Of a stretch of 20,696 bases of DNA, positions 1-7,426 are shown in pieces. A model generated the notes under the pieces. It had not been told where the DNA came from. It saw only the letters and a program-made list of their open reading frames with translations, and searched no databases. The position numbers and the translations under genes are program-made. Positions within the stretch are counted from its first letter, which is position 1; each line of letters starts with the position of its first letter. The stretch is from GCA-2746795 sp046496595. GTDB taxonomy: Bacteria; Chloroflexota; Anaerolineae; Promineifilales; Promineifilaceae. The DNA lies in contig JAWOGU010000638.1 of the NCBI GenBank assembly GCA_046496595.1, forward strand, positions 1-20,696, in the 5' to 3' direction.

Positions 1-557
1 AAGATGAGCGCCAGTTCTTCGATGGTGGCATCGGTGGCAAAATCGTTCTCCGAGCTAACAACAACGGCCAAAGCGTCTGTGCCTACACGGAACTCAATCG
101 GCTCACGGCCAATGGCCTGGCAGGATTCGATTTCGCTGTCTTTGATGGGACGGCTGGCGTTGGCAATGTCAGACTCGCCAGCCACGCAGAAGCGTTCCAG
201 GCCAGCGCCGGAGCCGATGCTGTCTACGGTGATGTTCCCGGTGTAACCTTCGCTCTGGAAGCGTTCAGCCATGCGTTCGCTCAACGGGAATACGGTGGAA
301 CTGCCGGCAGTGACGATGTCGCCGGTGACGGCTAGGGCGTCTACGGGGGGCAGAGCCACAACTTCTACGGTTTGTGTTTCGACGACGGTTTCGACGACCG
401 TTTCGACGACGGTTTCGACAACTGTTTCAGTCTCGACGCGGGTCACTTCTACGGTGACGGTTTCTGTAATGACCTGGGGTTCGGCAGTTGACCCACCACA
501 GGCAGCCAGAAGGATGATCAATATCAATGTTGTTGCGGTGAATATCTTGAATCGCAT
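1..557 (-). CDS. pstS: Phosphate-binding lipoprotein PstS (first copy, partial)
   Basis: Reads leftward from an ATG at 557-555 and runs off the window edge, so only about 185 N-terminal residues are visible. It should be the extracytoplasmic phosphate-binding protein that feeds the PstCAB importer. The N-terminus has a hydrophobic segment ending in a lipobox (LAAC, Cys20). A spacer follows, made of repeated Val-Glu-Thr units (about residues 31-60, encoded by 12-bp tandem repeats near 376-430). The binding-protein fold then starts with TAGSSTVFPL, and GSGAG and ANASR motifs typical of PstS follow. An AGGAG-type ribosome site precedes the ATG by about 10 nt. It diverges from the unknown gene at 829 across a TTAACA-repeat region. 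The family assignment is firm. Its share of transport relative to the second PstS is unknown. Confidence 0.87.
   Translation of the reverse strand, partial: MRFKIFTATTLILIILLAACGGSTAEPQVITETVTVEVTRVETETVVETVVETVVETVVETQTVEVVALPPVDALAVTGDIVTAGSSTVFPLSERMAERFQSEGYTGNITVDSIGSGAGLERFCVAGESDIANASRPIKDSEIESCQAIGREPIEFRVGTDALAVVVSSENDFATDATIEELALI
376..430 (-). repeat. 12-bp tandem repeat coding the Val-Glu-Thr spacer
   Basis: Near-identical 12-bp units (ACGGTTTCGACG type on the plus strand) occur in tandem. Each adds the four residues V-E-T-V to the flexible spacer between the lipid anchor and the binding domain of the first PstS. The unit length is a multiple of three, so copy-number change would alter spacer length without a frameshift. 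Confidence 0.75.
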
Positions 558-601
558 TTTTCTAGTCTTCTCCTAAAATATTTTGTCTTTGGGCAAAAAT
601 A

Positions 602-629
602 GTGCGCATTCCAAACGATGGATGCGCAC
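602..629. repeat. Hairpin in the 5' leader region of the first pstS
   Basis: GTGCGCAT (602-609) pairs with ATGCGCAC (622-629). Two further pairs form across a one-base bulge. It lies 45 bp upstream of the leftward pstS start, so it could be in the mRNA leader. No U-run follows on either strand, so it is not an obvious terminator. Function unknown. Confidence 0.45.
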
Positions 630-679
630 ACGGTATGCCCTTTTTAATTGATGAACTTTAGGAGTTTAGCGCCGATACG

Positions 680-740
680 TTAACAATTGGCAGAGGCTTG
701 GTTAACAGTTGGCTATGGTTTTGTTAACAGCTTGTTATGA
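680..740. promoter_or_regulatory. Phased TTAACA repeats (probable PhoB/PhoP boxes) between divergent genes
   Basis: TTAACA occurs at 680, 702 and 724, and the related TTATGA at 735. The spacings are 22, 22 and 11 bp, that is, multiples of 11. PhoB/PhoP-type regulators of the OmpR family bind direct repeats with 11-bp period (the TTAACA-like half-sites of Bacillus PhoP are the closest match). The region separates the leftward pstS from the rightward unknown gene, so it may serve either or both. Confidence 0.65.
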
Positions 741-828
741 ACAAAACTAGACTGATAGTGAATGGAGAAGTATGCTATGGGGAAAAGAATGGGGCTGCTG
801 ATACAGTCTTAAAGGGAGAATAACCGAT

Positions 829-1389
829 ATGAGCATGATACCAGTGGATAAAAACGATCCCCAGGCAAGGTCTGATGAATTCCTGAAATGGTTGTATGAA
901 AAGACGGTGAATGATCCGGATTTCAAGTTTATGGGGTTTGATGAGACGTGGACTGAGAAGTTTGGTCAAGATGCGTTAAGACTTTTCAACGGGTTGAAAC
1001 AACGGCAATTTTTCATATATGCGAAAAGCGGAGAGAATAGCGCCGGTGGGTATGGGCTTGCAAAAATCGAACTGCCAGTTGGGTTGAATCATAAGGCTAT
1101 CGCCTATCTTGAAAAGTTATCAGAGCCTTCGCCGGAGGAGCAGCCAAAATACGAAGAACCACCAGCCACGGAGAGCGAACCCGGAAGGGAACAAGATTTA
1201 GCAAAAGATGTGGCCTGGTTTATTTACAACACCACAGGCAACATGCGCACAGCTTTGAATTATTTAGAGGATGCCCGCGTTTATCTTCAAAAAGAACCCC
1301 TGGTCGATAGAAAAAAGGCAGAGCAAGAGATAGTAGCAAGGGGAGAACTGGAATTGCAAATTGTGACCAAGGAAGAATTAGGGGAATAA
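829..1389 (+). CDS. Unknown 186-residue protein, candidate Pho-regulon member
   Basis: I do not recognise this protein. An AAGGGAG ribosome site lies about 9 nt before the ATG, and the frame is the only sizeable one here, so it is probably real. It has no signal peptide or membrane segment. Residues 1-95 are mixed and look folded, rich in aromatic residues. Residues about 96-122 form a Glu/Pro-rich linker, and residues about 123-186 look helical and charged. The gene stands alone between two pstS genes, with TTAACA repeats both upstream (680-740) and downstream (1570-1655). Expression under phosphate limitation is therefore a reasonable guess from position only. A shorter leftward open frame overlaps its start and has no support. 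Confidence 0.6.
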   Translation: MSMIPVDKNDPQARSDEFLKWLYEKTVNDPDFKFMGFDETWTEKFGQDALRLFNGLKQRQFFIYAKSGENSAGGYGLAKIELPVGLNHKAIAYLEKLSEPSPEEQPKYEEPPATESEPGREQDLAKDVAWFIYNTTGNMRTALNYLEDARVYLQKEPLVDRKKAEQEIVARGELELQIVTKEELGE

Positions 1390-1569
1390 TATTCCCTCCC
1401 TTTCGTTTTAATTTTTGTTCCGGTGAGCTGGCTTTGTAAAAATGTTTCTTTGGGATCTTATGGAGTTTTGCGTGGCGAGCAACAGGCGGGGTGTCTAGAG
1501 GTCATACCCGCGACTTGCGGTGGGCGCACTATCTATCCCCTTTCTTCTTCTACCCTATCTCTCATATTG
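1390..1569. other. Non-coding stretch before the pst operon
   Basis: I see no convincing gene, tRNA or strong hairpin between the unknown gene and the PHO-like repeats. Together with the repeats at 1570-1655, it makes up the only gene-free interval above 300 bases in the window. Confidence 0.5.
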
Positions 1570-1655
1570 TTAACAGATTGTTAACAATATCCCCGCCAAA
1601 ACAGCTTTTGTTAACAAATCATTAACAGGATAAGCATGTTAACAAACTGTTAACG
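1570..1655 (+). promoter_or_regulatory. Three 11-bp TTAACA pairs (PHO boxes) upstream of pstS2
   Basis: Half-sites start at 1570/1581, 1611/1622 and 1639/1650. Each pair is exactly 11 bp apart and matches TTAACA in five cases and TTAACG in the last. This is the direct-repeat layout bound by PhoB/PhoP dimers. The last pair stands where a -35 element would be, ahead of a TAAAAT hexamer at 1659-1664 that could be the -10. Binding by the PhoB encoded at 9687-10418 is inferred. Its recognition helix was not compared with known proteins. Confidence 0.75.
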
Positions 1656-1721
1656 ATGTAAAATTGCCTACGCTTTTTGAATGGAAAGGATACTTTTCTG
1701 CCCCAAAACAGGAAAAACAAA

Positions 1722-2642
1722 GTGAATCACAAACAAACAGTCTACATTCCCCTTGCCTGGATTTTGCTCGTTCTATTGTCAACGAGTCTGTTATTGACGG
1801 GTTGCAGCGGAGGCCAAACGGCCGTTGCCGCTGAAGAAGTACCCGGCGAAACCCAAACAACCATCCAAAACAAAGGCTCAGACACCATGGTCAATATAGC
1901 CCTCTCCTGGGCTGAAACTTACCGGGACGTCGAGCCTAATGTCTCTATCGCCGTCACCGGCGGCGGGTCCGGCACCGGCATCGCCGCCCTCATCAACGGC
2001 ACCGTTGATATGGCGAACGCCTCGCGGGCCATGAAAGAAAACGAATACGCGGATGCCGCCGCCAACGGCGTTGAAGCGGTCGAACACGTCGTCGCCATTG
2101 ACGCTCTGGCTGTCATCGTGCATCCTGACAATCCGGTGGACCAACTCACCATCGACCAACTGGCCGACATGTACACCGGGCGCGTTACAAACTGGCAGGA
2201 GGTCGGCGGCATCGACGCTCCCATCGTGCTGCTTTCCCGCGAGACCAATTCCGGCACCCACGTTTACTTTTTGGAAGAGGTGGTGCGGCGCGGCGAATCA
2301 GACAACAAAGACATTTTTGCGCCGCAAACCCTGCTGATGACTTCCTCCGTAGGCATCACCAGTGAGCTGCGCCGCAATCCCAGAGCTATCGGGTATGACG
2401 GATTAGGCTACGTAGACCCGGAACATGAAAAAATAATTGCCATTGCCCAGGATAATGATTCGCCTTACGTCATGCCTACTATCGCCTCCGCGTTATCGGG
2501 CGAATATCCGCTTGCCAGAAACCTGTTCCTGTATACAGCCGGGCAGCCTAGCGGCGTCATTGGCGAATACCTGAACTGGATTTTAGGCCCCGCCGGGCAG
2601 CAAATTGTAGAAAATCTTGGTTTTGTGCCCTTGACAAACTAA
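1722..2642 (+). CDS. pstS: Phosphate-binding lipoprotein PstS (second copy)
   Basis: The periplasm-facing phosphate receptor of the downstream importer, about 306 residues. I prefer the GTG at 1722 because AGGAAAA lies 5-6 nt upstream. The in-frame TTG at 1677 has no ribosome site and would start almost at the predicted transcript start. A hydrophobic segment ends in the lipobox LTGC, so it is a lipoprotein. Family motifs are visible: KGSDTM near the start of the mature protein, GGGSGTGIAAL, DMANASR and SRETNSGTH, which line the phosphate site in known PstS proteins. Unlike the first PstS, it has almost no spacer after the lipid anchor. It is first in the pstS-pstC-pstA-pstB1-pstB2 order and is preceded by three PHO-box pairs. 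Confidence 0.93.
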   Translation: MNHKQTVYIPLAWILLVLLSTSLLLTGCSGGQTAVAAEEVPGETQTTIQNKGSDTMVNIALSWAETYRDVEPNVSIAVTGGGSGTGIAALINGTVDMANASRAMKENEYADAAANGVEAVEHVVAIDALAVIVHPDNPVDQLTIDQLADMYTGRVTNWQEVGGIDAPIVLLSRETNSGTHVYFLEEVVRRGESDNKDIFAPQTLLMTSSVGITSELRRNPRAIGYDGLGYVDPEHEKIIAIAQDNDSPYVMPTIASALSGEYPLARNLFLYTAGQPSGVIGEYLNWILGPAGQQIVENLGFVPLTN

Positions 2643-2669
2643 CCACACAGCCATGACAAAAATCCTCAA

Positions 2670-2732
2670 TCCCTCCCCCAAAGGGAGAGGGAACAGGCGC
2701 CCTCGCCCACTGGGAGGGGGATGGGGAGAGGG
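2670..2732. repeat. CCCTC/GAGGG inverted-repeat element between pstS and pstC
   Basis: Two imperfect hairpins, built from CCCTCCCCC with GGGAGAGGG and from CCCTCGCCCA with TGGGGAGAGGG, fill the 122-bp gap. They resemble dispersed REP-like sequences. A strong hairpin here could reduce read-through or protect the pstS message, giving more binding protein than permease. That role is known for REP elements in other operons and is only inferred here. Confidence 0.5.
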
Positions 2733-2764
2733 CCACACCCCACACCATTGATGGAGAAAAGGAT

Positions 2765-3697
2765 ATGACCACACCAGAAATTAGCGCGCCCTCTTTGGAG
2801 GATGCGCCGCCGCGTCCCAAGAGAGAAATCATCATGGAAGGCATCATTCGCATTGCTGGTGTTTCCACGATTGGCATCATCATCTTGATATTTGTCTTTC
2901 TGCTGAAGGAAGGGATTCCGGCTCTCTTCCACATCTCGATTAACGAATTTGCCAGCCGCCGCTGGTATCCCATTGAAGACATGTATGGGCTGGCGCCGCT
3001 GCTCATCGGCTCCCTGCTGGTGACGCTGGGAGCGGTGGTGATGGCAGTGCCGCTGGGGTTGACAACGGCCGTTTTCCTGGGAGAACTGGCCCCACCCTGG
3101 CTGCGCGAAATTTTGAAGCCCCTCATTGAAGTCTTGGCCGGGATTCCTTCCATCGTGCTGGGTTTCCTGGGCTGGGTCTTGCTGGCGCCGGCCATCCAAA
3201 ACATGGGCGCCCCCACCGGCCTCACCGCTTTCACCGGCTCCCTGATTCTGGCCTACATGGCGCTGCCCACCATCATCAGCATCACCGAAGACGCCCTGTA
3301 CGCCGTGCCCAAAGAGTACCGTGACGGTTCGCTGGCGCTGGGCGCCACCCAATGGCAGACCATCTGGCGCGTGGTGCTGCCCGCCGCTCGTTCGGGCATT
3401 GTCATCGCCGTCATGCTGGGCATTGGCCGCGCCATCGGCGAGACCATGGCCGTGATGCTGGTGACGGGCAACGCCGCCAACATTCCCAGCCTGAGCAGCG
3501 GCCTCTACTTCCAGCCCATCCGCACCATGACAGCCACCATCGCCGCCGAAATGGGCGAAGTCGCCAGCGGCAGCGTGCATTACAGCGTGTTGTTTGCCAT
3601 TGGTATCGTCCTGTTCCTGATCACCTTTTTGATCAACTCGTTGGCAACCAAACTCATTGGCGGCAATGGTATCCGCCGCCGCGGGAGCCAGATATGA
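2765..3697 (+). CDS. pstC: Phosphate ABC transporter permease PstC
   Basis: One of the two membrane subunits of the phosphate importer, 310 residues, the usual length. The ATG follows a GGAGAAAAGGAT ribosome site. A short cytoplasmic tail is followed by about six hydrophobic segments (near residues 26-47, 76-107, 121-146, 156-175, 208-233 and 271-297). The coupling-helix (EAA) region is visible at about 190-212 as ALGATQWQTIWRVVLP, and GIGRAIGET follows. Both are typical of PstC. The stop codon overlaps the pstA start (ATGA), so the two permeases are probably translationally coupled. Confidence 0.95.
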   Translation: MTTPEISAPSLEDAPPRPKREIIMEGIIRIAGVSTIGIIILIFVFLLKEGIPALFHISINEFASRRWYPIEDMYGLAPLLIGSLLVTLGAVVMAVPLGLTTAVFLGELAPPWLREILKPLIEVLAGIPSIVLGFLGWVLLAPAIQNMGAPTGLTAFTGSLILAYMALPTIISITEDALYAVPKEYRDGSLALGATQWQTIWRVVLPAARSGIVIAVMLGIGRAIGETMAVMLVTGNAANIPSLSSGLYFQPIRTMTATIAAEMGEVASGSVHYSVLFAIGIVLFLITFLINSLATKLIGGNGIRRRGSQI

Positions 3698-4539
3698 ACC
3701 GACAACAAACACAACGAGTGGCAAATGGGCTGATAACGGCCGTTTCCGCCATCGTCGTCATCCCCATTATTCTAGTCGTGGTCTACACCATCGTCCGCGG
3801 CATCGGCGTCATCAATTGGCAGTTTATCACCCAGTTCCCCACCAACGGCATGACAGAAGGCGGCATCTTCCCCGCTATCGTCGGTACCATCCTGCTCACC
3901 TTCGGTACCGCCATCGCCGCCATCCCCCTGGGTATCTGCGCCGCCATCTACCTGGCCGAATACGCCAAAGAAAACCGCCTCACACGCACCATCCGCCTGG
4001 CAATCGTCAACCTGGCGGGCATTCCCTCCATCGTCTACGGCTTGTTTGGACTGGGCGTCTTCGTGCTGTTCCTCAACATGGGCACCTCCATCATCGCCGG
4101 TTCCCTCACCCTGGGCTTAATGACCCTGCCCGTCGTCATTTCCACCGCCGAAGAAGCCATCAACACCGTGCCCCAGGAATTTCGCATGGTCAGTTACAGC
4201 GTCGGCGCGACCCGCTGGCAAACCGTGCGCTACCAGATTTTACCGCAAGCCACGCCGGGTATTATCACCGGAGTCATTTTGGGCCTGGGCCGCGCCGCTG
4301 GCGAAACAGCGCCCATCCTGTTCACCGCCGCCGCTTTTTACCTGCCCAGACTGCCCGAATCCATGTTCGACCAGACCATGGCGCTGCCCTACCACCTGTA
4401 TGTCATCGCCACGCAAGTGCCCGGTATGCCCCTGGATATCCAGTTCGCCACGGCGCTCGTCCTGCTCTTCATCGTCCTCTCCATGATTCTGGTAGCCACG
4501 TTAATCCGCACCACCATGCGGCGGCGGCGGGAATGGTAG
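3694..4539 (+). CDS. pstA: Phosphate ABC transporter permease PstA
   Basis: Second membrane subunit, 281 residues. The frame is open far upstream inside pstC, but the start at 3694 gives the normal PstA N-terminus and the ATGA overlap with pstC. Six hydrophobic segments are visible, the first at residues 13-34. The EAA region is SVGATRWQTVRYQILP (about 169-184), followed by LGLGRAAGETAPILF, a PstA hallmark. It should pair with PstC to form the channel and dock the two PstB ATPases encoded next. Confidence 0.95.
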   Translation: MNRQQTQRVANGLITAVSAIVVIPIILVVVYTIVRGIGVINWQFITQFPTNGMTEGGIFPAIVGTILLTFGTAIAAIPLGICAAIYLAEYAKENRLTRTIRLAIVNLAGIPSIVYGLFGLGVFVLFLNMGTSIIAGSLTLGLMTLPVVISTAEEAINTVPQEFRMVSYSVGATRWQTVRYQILPQATPGIITGVILGLGRAAGETAPILFTAAAFYLPRLPESMFDQTMALPYHLYVIATQVPGMPLDIQFATALVLLFIVLSMILVATLIRTTMRRRREW

Positions 4540-4554
4540 ACAAGGAAACTACAC

Positions 4555-5316
4555 ATGACTGAACCTATCATCAACATCCAAAACGTCTCCTACACCTACG
4601 GTGATGGCGCACAGGCGCTCAAAAACGTCAGTGTAGACATTAAACCCAATGAGTTGTTTGTTTTATTTGGTCCCTCTAGGTCCGGCAAAACAACGCTGAT
4701 GCGCTTATTAAACCGCTTATCTGATCTACAAGACAATACCGTCTTCGAAGGCGCGATCACCTTTACCGGGCAAAACATTTTTGCCCCCGGCATCGACGTT
4801 ATCACCCTGCGCCGGCGGATCGGCATGGTATTTGCCGTGCCCGTGCCCCTGCCCGGTACGATTTACGAAAACCTGACCTATGGTCTGAAAATGGCAGGCA
4901 TCCGCGACAAAACGACCCTTGATGAACGGGTGGAACGCTCTTTGCGCCAATCGGCTCTGTGGGACGAAGTGAAAGACCGGTTGGACGATTCCGCCTTTGC
5001 CCTGTCTGGCGGGCAAAAACAGCGCTTGTGTCTGGCCCGTAGTCTGGCACTGGAGCCAGATGTCATCCTGCTGGATAATCCGACCTCCGGCCTGGATCCC
5101 ATTTCCACGGCTATCGTGGAACAATCGCTCACCGAACTGAAGAAAAAATATACCATCATTATGGCGCCCCACAGCGTGCAGCAGGCCTCCCGTCTGGCAG
5201 ATCGAGCCGCTTTTTTGCTGGATGGCGAGGTCATCGAGATTGGCGACCAGACACAAATATTTGTACACCCCCAGCAAAAGCGCACAGAAGATTATGTGAC
5301 GGGCAGGTTTGGTTAA
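4555..5316 (+). CDS. pstB: PstB-type ATPase, catalytically degenerate (PstB1)
   Basis: ABC ATPase of the PstB family, 253 residues, full length, ending in the PstB-typical DYVTGRFG. Several key residues are changed. Walker A is GPSRSGKTT (39-47), with Arg at a normally Gly position. The Q-loop reads GMVFAVPVP, so the usual Gln is Ala94. Walker B reads VILLDNP, so the catalytic Glu is Asn175 (codon AAT at 5077-5079). The signature LSGGQ (150-154), the D-loop SGLDP and the switch His206 are intact. ABC biochemistry predicts it can bind ATP and supply a working signature motif but hydrolyse poorly at its own site. It lies 15 bp after pstA. The frame is intact and the rest well conserved, so it does not look like a pseudogene. 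Confidence 0.92.
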   Translation: MTEPIINIQNVSYTYGDGAQALKNVSVDIKPNELFVLFGPSRSGKTTLMRLLNRLSDLQDNTVFEGAITFTGQNIFAPGIDVITLRRRIGMVFAVPVPLPGTIYENLTYGLKMAGIRDKTTLDERVERSLRQSALWDEVKDRLDDSAFALSGGQKQRLCLARSLALEPDVILLDNPTSGLDPISTAIVEQSLTELKKKYTIIMAPHSVQQASRLADRAAFLLDGEVIEIGDQTQIFVHPQQKRTEDYVTGRFG

Positions 5317-5344
5317 GAAATTAGTATCTATACATACAGGTGCA

Positions 5345-5440
5345 GCCTGAGCTTGTCGAAGGCGGAACCGGGCTTCGACAGGCAGGTAGGTTCCCTGAGC
5401 CTGTCGAAGGGAACCGGGCTTCGACAGGCTCAGCCCTCGA
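5345..5440. repeat. CTGAGCCTGTCGAAG dispersed inverted repeat, double copy
   Basis: Two units joined head to tail fill most of the 163-bp gap between the pstB genes. The second has 15-bp arms, CTGAGCCTGTCGAAG at 5396-5410 and its exact complement at 5418-5432. The first is slightly degraded. Related copies occur at 11217-11270 and 12344-12361, so it is a dispersed element. Hairpins here could affect expression of pstB2 relative to pstB1. Confidence 0.75.
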
Positions 5441-5479
5441 CTGGTTGTATAGTTACAGAAATTATACAAACACGAAACT

Positions 5480-6235
5480 ATGAACAACAAAATCGAAGTG
5501 AATCATTTCAACTTTTTTTACGGGAATTTCCAGGCGCTCATTGACCTGAACTTGCCCATTCGCCGCAACCAGATTACAGCCCTGATTGGGCCGTCTGGCT
5601 GCGGCAAATCTACTTTTTTGCGCGCTCTGAACCGCATGAACGACACCATTCGTAATGCCCGCGCTGAAGGTGAAATCTTGCTGGACGGCAAAAATATTTA
5701 CGATCTCGACGTGGATGTAACCGAACTGCGGCAGCGGGTGGGCATGGTGTTTCAACGGCCGAATCCCTTCCCCCAGTCCGTTTACGATAACGTGGCCTAT
5801 GGTCCGCGCATTTTGGGCATGGCAAAAAATCGGGATCTGGAAGAAATTATCGTCACCAGTTTGCAAAGGGCCGCTCTGTGGGATGAGGTAAAGGACAAGT
5901 TGAAAGGCTCGGCGCTGGATTTAAATCCGGGGCAGCAGCAGCGCTTGTGTATTGCCCGCGCCATTGCAGTAGAGCCGGAAGTCATTCTGATGGATGAGCC
6001 GTGTTCGGCGTTGGATCCCATTGCCACGCTGCATGTTGAGGATTTGATGCGGGAGTTGTCTCATGACTACACGATTGTGATTGTGACTCACAGTATGCAG
6101 CAAGCAGCGCGAGCTTCGGATTGGACGGGGTTTTTCTGGCTGGGTAAGTTGATAGAATTTGGCGGCACGGATGATTTGTTTACGAAGCCGAAAGAAGAGT
6201 TGACGGAGTCTTATATTACGGGGCGGCAGGGGTGA
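5480..6235 (+). CDS. pstB: PstB-type ATPase with atypical signature motif (PstB2)
   Basis: Second ABC ATPase of the importer, 251 residues. Nucleotide-binding residues are canonical: Walker A GPSGCGKST (37-45), Q-loop GMVFQRPNPFP with Gln92, Walker B VILMDEP with catalytic Glu173, D-loop SALDP and switch His204. The ABC signature is altered. LSGGQ is replaced by LNPGQ (148-152, bases 5921-5935), losing the Ser and the first Gly that contact the partner's ATP. This is the reverse of the damage in PstB1. The C-terminus ESYITGRQG is PstB-like. No strong ribosome site precedes the ATG. It follows pstB1 after a dispersed repeat and ends the operon. Confidence 0.93.
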   Translation: MNNKIEVNHFNFFYGNFQALIDLNLPIRRNQITALIGPSGCGKSTFLRALNRMNDTIRNARAEGEILLDGKNIYDLDVDVTELRQRVGMVFQRPNPFPQSVYDNVAYGPRILGMAKNRDLEEIIVTSLQRAALWDEVKDKLKGSALDLNPGQQQRLCIARAIAVEPEVILMDEPCSALDPIATLHVEDLMRELSHDYTIVIVTHSMQQAARASDWTGFFWLGKLIEFGGTDDLFTKPKEELTESYITGRQG

Positions 6236-6243
6236 TTAATTGC

Positions 6244-6277
6244 CAATTGTCAATTGTCAATTGGCAATTGACAATTG
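6244..6277. repeat. CAATTGN heptamer repeat forming a palindrome
   Basis: Five tandem heptamers, CAATTG plus one variable base, lie between the convergent pstB2 and chrA ends. The variable bases make the array an inverted repeat: CAATTGTCAATTG (6244-6256) is the exact complement of CAATTGACAATTG (6265-6277), with an 8-nt loop. It could act as a weak two-way terminator, but the stem is AT-rich. Confidence 0.65.
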
Positions 6278-7426
6278 TTAACGGAGGAAGATCCAACCGA
6301 GGAGAGCGCCAGCGAGGACGAGCCAGATGGAGCTGATATTGAAGCGGAGGGTCAGAACGGCCGTTATCCCAAATATCAACCACGCCCACCAACTGGTGAG
6401 GGTATGGCTGCCTAAGCGGAAGAGAACGGCCGTCATGAGACCGATAGCACTGACGTTGATGGCGTCCAAAAAAGCGCCTGTCCAGGCGTTCTGGCGCAGG
6501 CGGGGCACCAGCGGGTTCAGAATGGCGACGAAGATAAACGAAGGCAAAAAGATACCCAACGTCGCCGCCAGCGCCCCCGCCAGCCCGTTCAGTTGATAAC
6601 CGATGAAGGTGGCAGTGGTCAATACCGGTCCGGGCGTAAACTGCCCCACGGCTACCGCGTCCAAAAGCTGCTGCTGCGTCAGCCAGCCAAAGTCGTTCAC
6701 CAGCCAGCCTTCAAGGAAAGCGACCAGGACATAGCCAGAGCCGTACAAGACACTGCCAATCATCAGGAAGAAGAAGAATATCTGCCACAGGCCCGGCGCA
6801 ACGGCCGTTGTCTGCGCAAAAAATCCAGCCTGCTGCCAAAACGACTGCGCCATCGGCAGTAAAAACAAGGGTAAACTGCTGCCCTGCTCACGGCGCTTCG
6901 TCCAGACCAGCCAAAACATGCCCAGAATACCAATGGCGAATAACGCCAGAACTTCGTTGACGCCCAAAAGTACAGCCGCCATCGCGGCCAGACCAATCGT
7001 CAAAAGCTGCCAGTTTTTCGCCGCCTTCCGCCCCAGCCGCCACACCGCCCCCAAAATCACCGCAATGATCACCGGTTGAACGCCGGCCAGAAACGGCCGT
7101 ACCTGCGGCAGGCTGCCATACTCGGCATACAACCAGGCAAACCCCAGCGTAATCAGCACCGCCGGCAAGATAAACGCCACACCCGCCACCATCATGCCCG
7201 CAAACCCGGCGTGCACGTAGCCGATGTGCATCGTCATTTCTGTGGAATTAGGACCGGGAATGAGATTGGTGGCGCCCACGAAGTCGAGGAAATCTTCACG
7301 GGTGAGCCATTTCCGCTGGCGCACCGCCTCATCGTCCATCATGGCGATGTGGGCGGCCGGACCGCCAAAACCGAGGATACCAAGTTTGAGAAAAAGGGAA
7401 GCCGTTTCAATCAGGGGGTGAGACAT
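6278..7426 (-). CDS. chrA: ChrA-family (CHR) ion transporter, two-domain form
   Basis: Membrane protein of about 382 residues from the ATG at 7426. Known ChrA proteins export chromate, and the wider family's substrates are often untested. Both halves carry the family motifs. The first has LGILGFGGPAAH (about 15-26) and NLIPGPNS. The second has the related FTPGPVLTTATFIGY. Many hydrophobic segments follow the long-chain (bidomain) CHR pattern. The start overlaps the end of phoU by 20 bp, with GAGGT just upstream inside phoU, so translation is probably coupled. The longer frame to 7465 would extend further into phoU without a better start. Its place in a phosphate-control operon hints at oxyanion transport, which is inference. 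Four copies of the ACGGCCGT core lie inside. Confidence 0.88.
   Translation of the reverse strand: MSHPLIETASLFLKLGILGFGGPAAHIAMMDDEAVRQRKWLTREDFLDFVGATNLIPGPNSTEMTMHIGYVHAGFAGMMVAGVAFILPAVLITLGFAWLYAEYGSLPQVRPFLAGVQPVIIAVILGAVWRLGRKAAKNWQLLTIGLAAMAAVLLGVNEVLALFAIGILGMFWLVWTKRREQGSSLPLFLLPMAQSFWQQAGFFAQTTAVAPGLWQIFFFFLMIGSVLYGSGYVLVAFLEGWLVNDFGWLTQQQLLDAVAVGQFTPGPVLTTATFIGYQLNGLAGALAATLGIFLPSFIFVAILNPLVPRLRQNAWTGAFLDAINVSAIGLMTAVLFRLGSHTLTSWWAWLIFGITAVLTLRFNISSIWLVLAGALLGWIFLR

Noticed and set aside
1390..1569. tRNA or structured RNA in the gap before pstS2
   Set aside because: No cloverleaf arms or strong stems could be found by eye.
1677..1721. Upstream TTG start for the second PstS
   Set aside because: It has no ribosome site, lies almost at the predicted transcript start, and adds a charged stretch before the signal peptide. 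The GTG at 1722 has AGGAAAA at good spacing.
3352..3693. N-terminal extension of pstA inside pstC
   Set aside because: The frame is open by chance. The extension is Arg/His-rich and unlike PstA, and the ATGA overlap start gives the correct family length.
2666..3724. Long leftward open frame opposite pstC
   Set aside because: It mirrors pstC codon structure, its product is a His/Gly/Gln-rich sequence with no recognisable domain, and pstC is certain.
4555..5316. PstB1 as a decaying pseudogene
   Set aside because: The frame is full length, the termini and signature motif are intact, it is in operon, and its losses are exactly complementary to those of PstB2.
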